This document shows, in pieces, positions 9,627 through 18,365 of a DNA stretch of 64,000 bases (positions are counted from its first letter, which is position 1; each line of letters starts with the position of its first letter). Source of the DNA: Lachnospiraceae bacterium (GTDB lineage: Bacteria; Bacillota; Clostridia; Lachnospirales; Lachnospiraceae); contig JAFQOE010000047.1 of the NCBI GenBank assembly GCA_017395635.1, forward strand, positions 62,001-126,000. Direction: 5' to 3'. Under the pieces are notes generated by a model. It saw nothing but the letters and a program-made list of their open reading frames with translations, had not been told where the DNA came from and did not search any database. The translations under genes were made by a program, and so were the position numbers.

Positions 9627-9795
9627 GGCTTGTCGCCGTATACAAGCAAGCACTACTCACAACACAACTCAGTTTGTGCTTCGTTACAAACATCAAGCTA
9701 TGCCAGCTCGTCTATCGACTCGCTGCGGCTTGTCGCCGTATACAAGCAAACAAGAAAGTACTTGTTTGCAAACAAGCTTGCACAAGCACTTTCTG
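9627..9795 (-). repeat. Repeat-rich pilC-pilA spacer with nested hairpins
   Basis: A 23-bp sequence occurs identically at 9627-9649 and 9727-9749, exactly 100 bp apart. Each copy contains an inverted repeat GCTTGT/ACAAGC around an 8-nt loop. Next to the second copy are a perfect 16-bp palindrome at 9761-9776 (CTTGTTTG mirrored) and 13-bp arms at 9753-9765 and 9782-9794 that pair with one mismatch. The pieces look like dispersed intergenic repeat modules. In RNA the region would form several stems between the pilC stop and the pilA ribosome binding site, and could uncouple pilin expression from the upstream genes. Confidence 0.8.
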
Positions 9796-9820
9796 TTTAC
9801 TTGTGCATAGCTTGTTATAA

Positions 9821-11032
9821 TTACATATTATCAATGCCTTCGTACATACCTAGGATTGGTCCGTAGATAGCTGCAACAAGAACACCAACGATACACGCCA
9901 TTACTACCATCGTAATCGGCTCCATCGCCTGTGTCAAAGAGTCTGTAGCCAAATCCACTTCTCTATCATAGAGATCCGCCAACTTATTCATCATGTCTTC
10001 AATATTACCGGTCTCTTCACCAATCTTAACCATCTGCACTAACATGGTAGGGAATACTTCCATATCCTTCAACGGTTTCGACAAAGGAAGACCTTTGGCA
10101 ACCTGTGCTTTTGTATTCAGCAAACCATCACGGAATACCTTATTTCCCATCATCTTCGCACACTGTTCAATCGCATCCAACATCGGAATACCTACGCCCA
10201 TCAAAGTACTTAATGTTCTTGCAAAACGAGCCGAGTTTGACTTGATTACCATATCACTAAAAATCGGTGCACTAATTGTAATCTTCGAAAGAAGTAAATC
10301 TCCAGTCGGTGTAGCCTTAAACATCTTAAAACCAACCACTAAACCAACGACAAGCACTATTAATATGTACCACTTCTTTAATATAAAATCACTACCTGCC
10401 ATCATCATACGAGTCGCAAAAGGAAGTTCAGCTCCCATATCTGCAAACATTGATTCAAAATTAGGAATAACCACAATCATGACCACAATCACAACAATAA
10501 TAGCTACAACCATAACCATAATCGGATAAGTCATCGCACCCTTAATCTTACCCTTTAACGCATCATCTTTCTCAAAATGTGTAGATAAACGTTCAAAGGA
10601 TGTTTCCAAACTACCCGACAACTCACCTGCCGCCACCATGTTAATCATAATCGGCGGAAAAACCTCCGGATTCAATCGAAATGCATCTGCGAGACTACCA
10701 CCTTTTTCCACATACACCTTTGCCTCAACCAACGCAGAACGTAACTTCTTATTATCCATTTGCTCTGAGAGCATATCCAATGCAACGATTACCGTTACAC
10801 CTGCATTCAAGATACTTACCATCTGCTTACAAACAATCGACAAATCACGACTCTTTACTTTCTTAGAAAAAAGCGTAATTCCAGCCTTTGCCTCACCGGC
10901 ATCTCTTAAATCAGTAACAGAAAGACCTTCGCTCTTGAGTTTCTCCATCGCCTTTTCGCGATCCGCGGCATCAACTGTACCTTTCTTGGCTTTGTTATTC
11001 TTATCAATCGCTTTATAATTAAACTGTGCCAT
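9821..11032 (-). CDS. pilC: Type IV pilus inner-membrane platform protein PilC
   Basis: 403 residues with the T2SSF/GspF architecture: two homologous cytoplasmic helical domains (about 70-190 and 275-395) separated by a pair of membrane segments (GAMTYPIMVMVVAIIVVIVVMIVVIP and WYILIVLVVGLVVGFKMF, split by a short loop) plus a C-terminal helix (PITMVVMACIVGVLVAAIYGPI). Family hallmarks such as AGELSGSLE and KIGEETGNIEDMM are present. It forms the membrane base on which PilB and PilT act. I start it at ATG 11032 because GGAGG lies 7 nt upstream; the open frame further upstream has no ribosome binding site of its own. It has its own promoter. Confidence 0.93.
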   Translation of the reverse strand: MAQFNYKAIDKNNKAKKGTVDAADREKAMEKLKSEGLSVTDLRDAGEAKAGITLFSKKVKSRDLSIVCKQMVSILNAGVTVIVALDMLSEQMDNKKLRSALVEAKVYVEKGGSLADAFRLNPEVFPPIMINMVAAGELSGSLETSFERLSTHFEKDDALKGKIKGAMTYPIMVMVVAIIVVIVVMIVVIPNFESMFADMGAELPFATRMMMAGSDFILKKWYILIVLVVGLVVGFKMFKATPTGDLLLSKITISAPIFSDMVIKSNSARFARTLSTLMGVGIPMLDAIEQCAKMMGNKVFRDGLLNTKAQVAKGLPLSKPLKDMEVFPTMLVQMVKIGEETGNIEDMMNKLADLYDREVDLATDSLTQAMEPITMVVMACIVGVLVAAIYGPILGMYEGIDNM

Positions 11033-11138
11033 TCTTATTCCTCCACCACTCATCATCAAGCCAACATACACTCATCACTCTAAACTCATAAATAAGAACA
11101 ATTTGTGAACATTTTCTTAACAATTTTTATTAAATATG

Positions 11139-11167
11139 ATAATACACCACTTTTTATATTTTTGCAA
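11139..11167 (-). promoter_or_regulatory. Sigma-A-type promoter before pilC
   Basis: On the minus strand TTGCAA (11162-11167) and TATTAT (11139-11144) are separated by exactly 17 bp, in an AT-rich 182-bp gap between pilT and pilC. It would start a transcript about 100 nt ahead of pilC, allowing pilC, the pilin and the assembly genes to be expressed separately from pilB-pilT. Confidence 0.6.
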
Positions 11168-11214
11168 TATTTTTTTATAAAACCAACAAAATTATGTGAA
11201 TTATCAACAATAAA

Positions 11215-12267
11215 TTACATTTTTTTCTTCATGGAAACTGGATCTTGTGCATAAATCAGTGCATTTTCACGACTAATAGAGCCCTCTTTGTACAACGTAT
11301 ACAAATGATCATCCAACGTAATCATACCAAGCTGCCTACTAGTCTGAATTGTAGATTGAATCTGATGTGTCTTTGCATCTCGAATCAAACTTCGAATCGC
11401 AGGACTGCCAAACATAACCTCAAAGGCTGCAACTCGTCCCCTGCCATCTTCTGCAGGCACTAATGCTTGTGATATAACACCTTCCAAAATCATCGCCAAC
11501 TGTACACGGGTTTGTTGCTGTTGATGCGTAGGGAACACATCGATGATACGATCAATCGTATTAGCAGCTCCAATCGTATGCAAAGTAGAGAACACCAAGT
11601 GTCCGGTTTCAGCTGCGGTAATAGCTGTAGAAATCGTTTCCAGATCACGCATCTCTCCAAGAAGAATAATATCCGGGTCTTCACGAAGCGCAGCTCGAAG
11701 TGCATTTCCATAACTCAACGTATCCATACCAACTTCTCTTTGATTCACTACCGACTTTTTGTGATGATGCACATACTCAATCGGATCCTCCAAGGTAATA
11801 ATATGGTCTGTTAAATTCTCATTCGCTTTATTAATAATAGATGCAAGTGTTGTAGATTTACCGGAACCGGTTGGTCCGGTTACCAACACAAGTCCTCTTT
11901 TCTTCTTGTATAACTCCACCACTTCTTGTGGGATTCCCAACTGATCCGGTCTTGGAATTACCGTCTCTACTCGACGATAGGCAGCCGCCATATTACCACG
12001 ATCCATAAAAACATTCACACGGAAACGTCCCGTTTCATCCGAGTCAAAAGAAAAGTCAACCTCTCCTCTTTCTTTTAACACCTGTTTATGTCTCGGGTGC
12101 ATCGTCGCTCCAATCATTTCTGCCGCATCCATCGGCTCCAACGGTGGACACTCCACCTCAATCAATCTACCATTAATACGGAGTTTCGGTGGAATACCCA
12201 CCGCAATATGTACATCAGACGCTTTCTGTTCTACAGAAAACGCAAGAAGTTCTTTAATATCAATCAT
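11215..12267 (-). CDS. pilT: Type IV pilus retraction ATPase PilT
   Basis: 350 residues, the usual PilT length. The N-terminal PAS-like domain contains the family phrase ASDVHIAVGIPPKLRINGRL. Then come Walker A GPTGSGKST (about residue 131), an Asp box (ITLEDPIEYVH), Walker B (LREDPDIILLGEMRD) and a His box (ETGHLVFSTLHT). The C-terminal AIRSLIRDAKTHQI motif is diagnostic of PilT rather than PilB. It is a hexameric cytoplasmic motor that depolymerises pili and drives twitching or DNA pulling. It begins 29 nt after pilB with AAAGGGG upstream. Confidence 0.95.
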   Translation of the reverse strand: MIDIKELLAFSVEQKASDVHIAVGIPPKLRINGRLIEVECPPLEPMDAAEMIGATMHPRHKQVLKERGEVDFSFDSDETGRFRVNVFMDRGNMAAAYRRVETVIPRPDQLGIPQEVVELYKKKRGLVLVTGPTGSGKSTTLASIINKANENLTDHIITLEDPIEYVHHHKKSVVNQREVGMDTLSYGNALRAALREDPDIILLGEMRDLETISTAITAAETGHLVFSTLHTIGAANTIDRIIDVFPTHQQQQTRVQLAMILEGVISQALVPAEDGRGRVAAFEVMFGSPAIRSLIRDAKTHQIQSTIQTSRQLGMITLDDHLYTLYKEGSISRENALIYAQDPVSMKKKM

Positions 12268-12296
12268 GTGTCTTTCCCCTTTCAGTGTCTAATCTT

Positions 12297-14012
12297 CTAA
12301 TATTCATCTCCTGCTTCATATACAATCTTACGCATCTCTGATATAGAAGTAATACCATTCAATACATGTTTTGAACAACTAAGCTTTAAGGTAAGCATAC
12401 CTTCAGATAACGCCTGTCTTTCAATCTCATTAGCCGGAGCATTACGAGCAATAACCTCCTGCAAACTTCTTGTTATCGGCATCATCTCATATACACCAAT
12501 TCGTCCTGTATAACCCGTTTCATTACATATCGGACAACCTACCGGTTCATATACAACCACATCATCCTCATCAGGTACTCCTAACAAAATTCTCTCATGT
12601 TCTTCTGCGTATCTTGGTTGCTTACAAGCACACAAACGTCGAACCAGTCGCTGTGCAATAACCCCAACCAAAGCATCACCTGCCGTATATGGTTCAATAC
12701 CCATATCGATCAAACGTGTTACTGTAGATGCAGCCGAATTCGTATGCAACGTGGATACAACCAAGTGACCGGTAATAGCCGCCTTAACCGCGATATTAGC
12801 CGTTTCACCATCTCGAATCTCACCAATCATAATAATATCCGGGTCCTGACGCAAGATAGAACGAAGTGCTGCTGCAAACGTCATATCTGCTTTCTCATTA
12901 ACCTGACATTGATTAATACCATCAATATTCGCCTCCACCGGGTCCTCTACCGTGATAATATTAACTTCTTCTGTGTTCAACTCACTCAAAGAAGTGTATA
13001 AGGTGGTAGACTTACCAGAACCCGTAGGTCCTGTAACAAGAATAATACCATGTGGATTGCTTAAGATTCCATCAAATACTTTAAGTTCTTCATCACTAAA
13101 ACCGAGACCCGATTTTGGTTTCGTAAGACCATCCTTCGACGTAAGACGCATAACCGTCTTCTCACCATACACAGTAGGTAACATAGATACACGGATATCA
13201 AATTCTTTTCTATCAACCATGATAGAAATACGACCATCTTGAGGTTTACGTTTCTCCGAAATATCCATACCGCCCATAATTTTCAAACGGGCACAAATAC
13301 CGGATAGTAATGAATAGTCATATGACATTACCTGCTTCAAAACACCGTCAATACGATAACGAACACGAACCGATGTCTCGAGTGGTTCAATATGAATATC
13401 GGATGCTCTTTGTCTGACTCCACCCTCTAATATCTGCTTAACCAGCAATACAATCGGTGAATTCTCAATATCTGCATTGAATTCTTCTTCTTCTTTCTCA
13501 GACAACATAGTCTGCTCACGTTCCTTACGATATGCTTCCGCAGCCTCCATTGCCTGATGATTTCCATAATACTTACCAATTGCTTGCGCTAAATCGTCTT
13601 CCATACAAAGCACAGCTTCAATATGACAATTGGTAATAATCGAAAGATCATCAATTGCCATAATATCCATCGGATCCGATGTTGCAACACGTAGCACATT
13701 CGGGTTATGTTCATCATACCCTAACGGCATAACATTGTATTTCATTACAGCATCTTCCGGTACCAGAGATAACACCTCTTCATCAAACTTACATTCTTTT
13801 AATTCAATGTAATCTACCCCTAACTGTTGGGTAAGCACAGCAACAAACAAATCTTTACTAATGATACCCGAGTCCAAAAGAGTTTTACCTAACTTCTGCC
13901 CTTTTTCTTTCTGTAACGATAACGCTTCCTGTAATTGTTCTTCTGTGATTGCGCCTGCTGCAACAAGCAAATCACCCATTCTGATTTTCTTTCTTCCTAC
14001 TCCAATACGCAT
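12297..14012 (-). CDS. pilB: Type IV pilus assembly ATPase PilB
   Basis: 571 residues from ATG 14012. An N-terminal MshEN-type domain (RMGDLLVAAGAITEEQLQEAL), which in relatives can bind cyclic di-GMP, precedes the ATPase core: RASDIHIEP, Walker A GPTGSGKSTTLY, EDPVE, Walker B DPDIIMIGEIRD and the His box TGHLVVSTLHT. A tetracysteine zinc site (LCACK and CPIC) near residue 460-495 is typical of extension ATPases. It powers pilus polymerisation on PilC. GAGAGG lies 9 nt before ATG 14012; a TTG at 14018 is too close to it. The LRR-protein gene ends 36 nt upstream, so both may share a transcript. Confidence 0.94.
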   Translation of the reverse strand: MRIGVGRKKIRMGDLLVAAGAITEEQLQEALSLQKEKGQKLGKTLLDSGIISKDLFVAVLTQQLGVDYIELKECKFDEEVLSLVPEDAVMKYNVMPLGYDEHNPNVLRVATSDPMDIMAIDDLSIITNCHIEAVLCMEDDLAQAIGKYYGNHQAMEAAEAYRKEREQTMLSEKEEEEFNADIENSPIVLLVKQILEGGVRQRASDIHIEPLETSVRVRYRIDGVLKQVMSYDYSLLSGICARLKIMGGMDISEKRKPQDGRISIMVDRKEFDIRVSMLPTVYGEKTVMRLTSKDGLTKPKSGLGFSDEELKVFDGILSNPHGIILVTGPTGSGKSTTLYTSLSELNTEEVNIITVEDPVEANIDGINQCQVNEKADMTFAAALRSILRQDPDIIMIGEIRDGETANIAVKAAITGHLVVSTLHTNSAASTVTRLIDMGIEPYTAGDALVGVIAQRLVRRLCACKQPRYAEEHERILLGVPDEDDVVVYEPVGCPICNETGYTGRIGVYEMMPITRSLQEVIARNAPANEIERQALSEGMLTLKLSCSKHVLNGITSISEMRKIVYEAGDEY

Positions 14013-14048
14013 ATTCAAAAACCTCTCAATAGCATTAATAATTATTAT

Positions 14049-15683
14049 CTAATATCTTTTAATCTTTGCTTTCGTGCTCACACCTTTTTTCTTCAAAAGA
14101 CTCTTATATGCACTCAGCTTACTCTTCGGTACTTTGTAAGTTGCCTTAGAATACACACCCTTGAAAGCCTTACTACCCACATTGCTACTCATCAATTCTT
14201 TTGTCTTAATCGTAACAGTCTTCATAGACTTACAATTATAAAATGCCTGCTTGCCAATATAATTCACCTTAGAAGGTATTGTAATCTTTTTAAGGCTCTT
14301 ACAATTATAAAACGCTTTCGCTCCAATTGATGTAACATTCTTTCCAAGGCTGACTTTTGCCAACTTAGTACAACCATAGAACGCACTTGCACCGATTGTT
14401 GTTACCTTAGAAGGTATTGTAATCTTCTTAAGTTTGGTACACTTATAAAAGGCTTTCTCTCCAATCAATGTTACATTCTTTCCAAACTTGACCGTCTCTA
14501 AATTCTTACATCCATAAAATGCATTCTTTCCAATACTTGTTATATTGTCATTAATTACTATCTTCTTAAGTTTCTTGTTATTCTTAAATGCATTATCTGC
14601 AATAGAAGTAACCTTATAAGTAATTCCCGATATGGTAACTTCCGATGGAACCTCTACCTCTGTTGTCTCCTTATCCGGTGCAACAAACTCCACTGTTTCC
14701 TTCTTTTCTCCGGTGCTACCCTGTTCAGGTTCAGTAGGGGTATAAGTAGCACCTGTTTCCGGATCCTCAATTGTTGGTTCCGTACCATCTACTTTCGGAG
14801 GTTCTTCACCCGGTGTACTACTTCCATCACTACTCACTGTACCCGCATACGACCATAGATCAGACTTTGACAAATCCAGATACAACGCCGGACAAATCGC
14901 ATGCTTGCCCGTATTCACCTCTCTGCTGTCTATCACTCCATTCGTACCTACATAATATGCATTATTAGTGAATATTCCCGGGGTGCGCAACCACCACCAA
15001 TTCGCTTCACCAGCACCATTCGTATAAACATTATACTGATCAGAATAATCCATAGTACTACCACCGGCAGCAACATAAGCAGTATTCAAACGCACTCTTG
15101 TATTATCAGGCTCCATATTATTCGAAAAACCATAGTTCGGATTCGTTACATCGCTAAGAGACAACAGGAAAACTTTATCCACCGTCGAATTACCACCGTT
15201 CGATGCATCCGGTTTGACAGTTGTTGATTTGATTGCATTCTGTTCTTTCTCTGTAAAAGCACGGTTAATAAAGTTGCCCTTTGTATAGTTTCTTTTACTT
15301 GCATTCTTCGTATAATTATATCCATTCAACCAGCTTCTCAAAGTAGAGGTTTCCCATGTAATTCCATCAGATGCACCTTCACGAGGATCGTATTGCTGTA
15401 CATCCAAATTACAATCCGCCACCAAATAAGCCTCTTTCCCATCAGTAGACAACACTCTCCACTTGATAGCTTCCTTTGTTAATCCTTTTGCATCCGACTG
15501 TGGATATCTTCCAAAATATACACAATCCCATGTTGCAATTCCACTATCACTCTTTCTTGGATTACTAAGCACAGTCGCCGCCTGCACCTTCGACAATCCT
15601 TTCGCCGGCACACCTGCAAACAATGAAACCGTCATAATTGTCATCATTGCTACTGAAAAAATGCGATTACCAATTCTTCTCAT
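14049..15683 (-). CDS. Secreted DUF6273 / BspA-type leucine-rich-repeat protein
   Basis: 544 residues. A signal peptide (RRIGNRIFSVAMMTIMTVSLFAGVPAKG) is followed by a DUF6273-type domain (about 45-275; begins WDCVYFGRYPQSD), an acidic Pro/Glu/Thr linker and five to six BspA-type (LRR_5) repeats such as IGASAFYGCTKLKKITIPS with repeating IGxxAFYxC. It ends in a Lys-rich segment without LPXTG or an obvious wall anchor. Such proteins are usually extracellular and sometimes bind host or surface ligands. AGGAGG stands 8 nt before ATG 15683. Its position directly upstream of pilB is compatible with a pilus-linked adhesin, but nothing in the sequence proves it. Confidence 0.85.
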   Translation of the reverse strand: MRRIGNRIFSVAMMTIMTVSLFAGVPAKGLSKVQAATVLSNPRKSDSGIATWDCVYFGRYPQSDAKGLTKEAIKWRVLSTDGKEAYLVADCNLDVQQYDPREGASDGITWETSTLRSWLNGYNYTKNASKRNYTKGNFINRAFTEKEQNAIKSTTVKPDASNGGNSTVDKVFLLSLSDVTNPNYGFSNNMEPDNTRVRLNTAYVAAGGSTMDYSDQYNVYTNGAGEANWWWLRTPGIFTNNAYYVGTNGVIDSREVNTGKHAICPALYLDLSKSDLWSYAGTVSSDGSSTPGEEPPKVDGTEPTIEDPETGATYTPTEPEQGSTGEKKETVEFVAPDKETTEVEVPSEVTISGITYKVTSIADNAFKNNKKLKKIVINDNITSIGKNAFYGCKNLETVKFGKNVTLIGEKAFYKCTKLKKITIPSKVTTIGASAFYGCTKLAKVSLGKNVTSIGAKAFYNCKSLKKITIPSKVNYIGKQAFYNCKSMKTVTIKTKELMSSNVGSKAFKGVYSKATYKVPKSKLSAYKSLLKKKGVSTKAKIKRY

Positions 15684-15732
15684 TTCATAACCCTCCTCTA
15701 ATATATCTATATAATTTCAGAAAACTAATCTT

Positions 15733-15761
15733 ATTTTATCAAATTTTCCCATCTATCACAA
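15733..15761 (-). promoter_or_regulatory. Sigma-A-type promoter for the LRR-protein gene and possibly the pil genes
   Basis: On the minus strand TTGTGA (15756-15761) and TAAAAT (15733-15738) are 17 bp apart, about 50 bp ahead of the LRR-protein start. The -35 is weak and the -10 good. It lies back-to-back with the sigK promoter in a 183-bp divergent gap. Confidence 0.5.
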
Positions 15762-15813
15762 GGAATTTTTTTACCATTTTCGAAAAATTGCACAAAACAC
15801 GGATTGGAAAAGC

Positions 15814-15840
15814 ACTTTTTTCCCAAATTTTCATAGAATA
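15814..15840 (+). promoter_or_regulatory. Sigma-K-type promoter upstream of sigK
   Basis: AC (15814-15815), 16 bp, then CATAGAATA (15832-15840). This fits the mother-cell sigma-K consensus AC-N16/17-CATANNNTA and partly that of sigma-E. It lies 27 bp before the ATG, leaving room for a short leader with the ribosome binding site. The match is to a short consensus, so chance is possible. Confidence 0.5.
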
Positions 15841-15866
15841 ATCAAAAGCCCTTTAAGGTGACTCCT

Positions 15867-16487
15867 ATGCAAACATTCAAACAACCCCTTTCAAAGGAAT
15901 CCGAACTTTATTATCTAAAACGGAGCAAAAACGGAGACTTAGAGGCCAGAAATATATTAGTAGAATATAACTTGAGACTGGTGGCTCACATCGTCAAAAA
16001 ATACAACAATTTCGAAAGAGACACCGATGATTTGATATCCATCGGCACAATTGGTCTCATCAAGGCCATCAACACCTATGATATAGAAAAAGGTAACCGC
16101 TTGGTTACCTATGCTTCTCGTTGTATTGAAAATGAATTATTAATGATGTTGCGGCAAGAACGTAAATTTTCCAAAGAATTCTCTCTCTACGAACCAATCG
16201 GAACCGATAAGGAAGGGAATGAAATCAACCTTTTAGATATTGTTGAAAACAAAGAAAATGATATTGCAGGACATATTGTATTAGAGGATGATATTAAACA
16301 TTTGTATCACTCCATGCAAACAACTTTGGAGCCACGAGAATTACAAGTTCTCTCTCTTCGGTACGGTCTATTCGGAAAACAGCCTTTCACCCAAAGAGAA
16401 ATCGCTCAAAAACTAAAAATATCCCGTTCTTATGTTTCACGAATCGAAAAAAAAGCCCTGCAAAAACTCCGAAAATCATTCGACTGA
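15867..16487 (+). CDS. sigK: Sporulation mother-cell sigma factor sigma-K
   Basis: 206 residues. Region 2 (NLRLVAHIVKKY, DLISIGTIGLIKAI, YASRCIENELLMMLR) and region 4 (QREIAQKLKISRSYVSRIEKKALQKL) are close to SpoIVCB/SpoIIIC sigma-K, as is the linker phrase IGTDKEGNEI. The gene is uninterrupted, so there is no skin element here. It lacks the long pro-sequence of Bacillus sigma-K, as is common in Clostridia. I start it at ATG 15867 with AAGGTG 6 nt upstream; the in-frame GTG at 15858 overlaps that site. Its end overlaps the convergent U32-family gene by 12 bp. It directs late mother-cell transcription during sporulation. Confidence 0.88.
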   Translation: MQTFKQPLSKESELYYLKRSKNGDLEARNILVEYNLRLVAHIVKKYNNFERDTDDLISIGTIGLIKAINTYDIEKGNRLVTYASRCIENELLMMLRQERKFSKEFSLYEPIGTDKEGNEINLLDIVENKENDIAGHIVLEDDIKHLYHSMQTTLEPRELQVLSLRYGLFGKQPFTQREIAQKLKISRSYVSRIEKKALQKLRKSFD

Positions 16488-17705
16488 CTGCCTGCGTATA
16501 ATCGTTCCAACCGGTAAAGCCTCTCCTAAATCCACCACAAGATGTTCTTTTGGATGTGGGGCACTATCCACTTCTTCCATTCGTTCGTTGAATATTTTGT
16601 TCACAGTAAGCATTTGGTTGGTTCCATCAAAAAGCATAGCCTCTACCTTTTCACCTACACAAAACTTGTTACGCTGAACAAAGTGCACACATCCATCTTC
16701 ACTTACCGCTTCTACTTTACCAATATAGGTATAATCTTTAACATACTGATTATTGTCATAAACCTGGGAATCTGAATCTGTCTTCCCAAAGTAAAATCCT
16801 GTCGTAAACTGACGATAGGTACACTTTCCAATCTCTTCCTTGTAATAAGAAAGATTGCTCCGATACACTTCAGGCCCTTTCATAAAGTCATCAATCGCTT
16901 TACGATAGGTTCTCGCCACAGTCGCCACATACAACGCCGTTTTCATGCGTCCTTCAATTTTGAAACTGTCAATTCCCGCATCTATCAACTCAGGAATATG
17001 CTCTACCATACACAAATCCTTTGAGTTAAAGATGTATGTCCCTCTATCATCTTCTTCAACCGGAAAATACTCACCTGGTCTTTTTTCTTCCACAACACTA
17101 TACTTCCATCTACAAGGATGGGTACATGCCCCCTGATTCGCATCCCTTCCGGTCAGAAAATGACTAAGGAGACACCTTCCCGAATACGAAATACACATAG
17201 CACCGTGTACAAAACTTTCAATTTCCATATCCTCCGGTATATTTTCACGTATCTCCTTAATTTCTCTCAACGAAAGTTCTCTTGCAGATACGACCCTTTT
17301 TGCACCTAACGTATGCCAAAACTGATAAATTCCATAATTAGTGTTATTCGCCTGTGTACTAACATGCAATTCAACTTCCGGCAATATTTCTTTTGCCAGC
17401 ATAAAAATCGCAGGATCCGAAATAATCAACGCATCAATTCCAACAGACTTCAAACTTTCGAAATATGTTCTTACGCCATCCAAATCATCATTGTGCGCAA
17501 AGATATTCGCAGTAACATAAAGTTTTACATTTCGTTCATGACAATAAGCCACCGCTTCTCTCATGTCTTCAATTGTAAAATTATGAGCTTTTGCTCTTAA
17601 CCCAAAGTGTTCACCACCAATATAAACAGCATCCGCTCCATAGTCTACTGCTACTTTTAACACTTCCAAACTACCTGCCGGTATGAGTAATTCAACTTGT
17701 CTCAT
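16476..17705 (-). CDS. trhP: U32-family tRNA 5-hydroxyuridine synthesis protein TrhP
   Basis: 409 residues of the peptidase U32 family, now known to include prephenate-dependent tRNA U34 hydroxylases. The N-terminus (ELLIPAGSLEVLKVAVDYGA) and the signature FVHGAMCISYSGRCLLSH are present, with four cysteines (MCISYSGRC, GACTHPC) of the iron-sulfur type, and IEGRMKTALYVA downstream. The neighbouring upstream gene is TrmR-like, which methylates the ho5U product, matching the Bacillus yrrM-yrrN-yrrO order; here one U32 gene follows. ATG 17705 has GGAG 6 nt upstream; a TTG at 17717 precedes it. It may use tRNA rather than protein as substrate; the protease label is historical. Confidence 0.87.
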   Translation of the reverse strand: MRQVELLIPAGSLEVLKVAVDYGADAVYIGGEHFGLRAKAHNFTIEDMREAVAYCHERNVKLYVTANIFAHNDDLDGVRTYFESLKSVGIDALIISDPAIFMLAKEILPEVELHVSTQANNTNYGIYQFWHTLGAKRVVSARELSLREIKEIRENIPEDMEIESFVHGAMCISYSGRCLLSHFLTGRDANQGACTHPCRWKYSVVEEKRPGEYFPVEEDDRGTYIFNSKDLCMVEHIPELIDAGIDSFKIEGRMKTALYVATVARTYRKAIDDFMKGPEVYRSNLSYYKEEIGKCTYRQFTTGFYFGKTDSDSQVYDNNQYVKDYTYIGKVEAVSEDGCVHFVQRNKFCVGEKVEAMLFDGTNQMLTVNKIFNERMEEVDSAPHPKEHLVVDLGEALPVGTIIRRQSVE

Positions 17706-17723
17706 TTCATTCTCCAATCTCTA

Positions 17724-18365
17724 TTAACATCGAACCGACAAAGCAACTCCATCTCCTAACGGAATAATAGACGTTTCCAGTTCTTCATGATTTTTCAACG
17801 CATACAGATATTCTCGCATTCTGCTATGAATCGTGCGATTTCTTCGATTCACAATATATTTCGAATCGAGAACCTCTCCATCTTGCAATACATTGTCAGA
17901 AACCAACACACCATCTCTATCTAGCAACCGAATCACATCCGGCAAAAAATGAATATATTGCCCTTTTGCTGCATCCATAAAAATAAAATCAAAGTTACCC
18001 TGCATATCCTTTAATATATCTGCTGCATCTCCTTCTAACAAAGTGATTCTATCTTCTACTCCAGCTCTTGCAAAATTCTCTTTCGCCTTAATAATTCTCG
18101 GCTCCCATTTTTCAATCGTCGTAATGTGGGCACCTTCCGGCAAATATCCACTCATGTAAATAGAAGAAAATCCCACTGCCGTTCCAACCTCCAAAACACG
18201 CATCGGTTTCTTAATCAACAGCATGGTTTTCATCCACTCTTTCGTTTCTTTTCGAATAATTGGTACTTCATCCGCTATTGCCTCACGTTCTATCGTACCT
18301 ACAATCCCTTCATCATCCGAATTCATAGAATTGATAAATGAGGTAATCCTTTCTTCTACAATCAT
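17724..18365 (-). CDS. trmR: SAM-dependent O-methyltransferase, TrmR-like (tRNA 5-hydroxyuridine methyltransferase)
   Basis: 213 residues, class I methyltransferase of the COMT/YrrM type. The SAM motif VLEVGTAVGFSSIYM, then TTIEKWEPRI, FDFIFMDAAKGQY and LVSDNVLQDGEV follow the family order. In Bacillus, TrmR converts ho5U34 to mo5U34 in tRNA, and its gene lies beside the U32 hydroxylase genes as here. GAGG stands 7 nt before ATG 18365. The start overlaps the stop of the preceding gene by 4 nt (ATGA), and the TrhP gene begins 18 nt after its end. Function is inferred from family and neighbour together. Confidence 0.85.
   Translation of the reverse strand: MIVEERITSFINSMNSDDEGIVGTIEREAIADEVPIIRKETKEWMKTMLLIKKPMRVLEVGTAVGFSSIYMSGYLPEGAHITTIEKWEPRIIKAKENFARAGVEDRITLLEGDAADILKDMQGNFDFIFMDAAKGQYIHFLPDVIRLLDRDGVLVSDNVLQDGEVLDSKYIVNRRNRTIHSRMREYLYALKNHEELETSIIPLGDGVALSVRC

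Noticed and set aside
9545-9649. N-terminal extension of the major pilin (open frame up to 9649)
   Set aside because: The extra codons are encoded by the intergenic repeat, there is no ribosome binding site ahead of them, and a prepilin leader must be short and basic as at ATG 9544.
9627-9749. Possible CRISPR array
   Set aside because: There are only two copies of the repeat, each is a self-complementary hairpin, the 77-bp spacing is too long for a spacer, and no cas genes are near.
9993-10529. Long plus-strand open frame opposite pilC
   Set aside because: It lies antisense to a strongly supported pilC, has no ribosome binding site and shows a composition typical of the reverse of a membrane protein gene.
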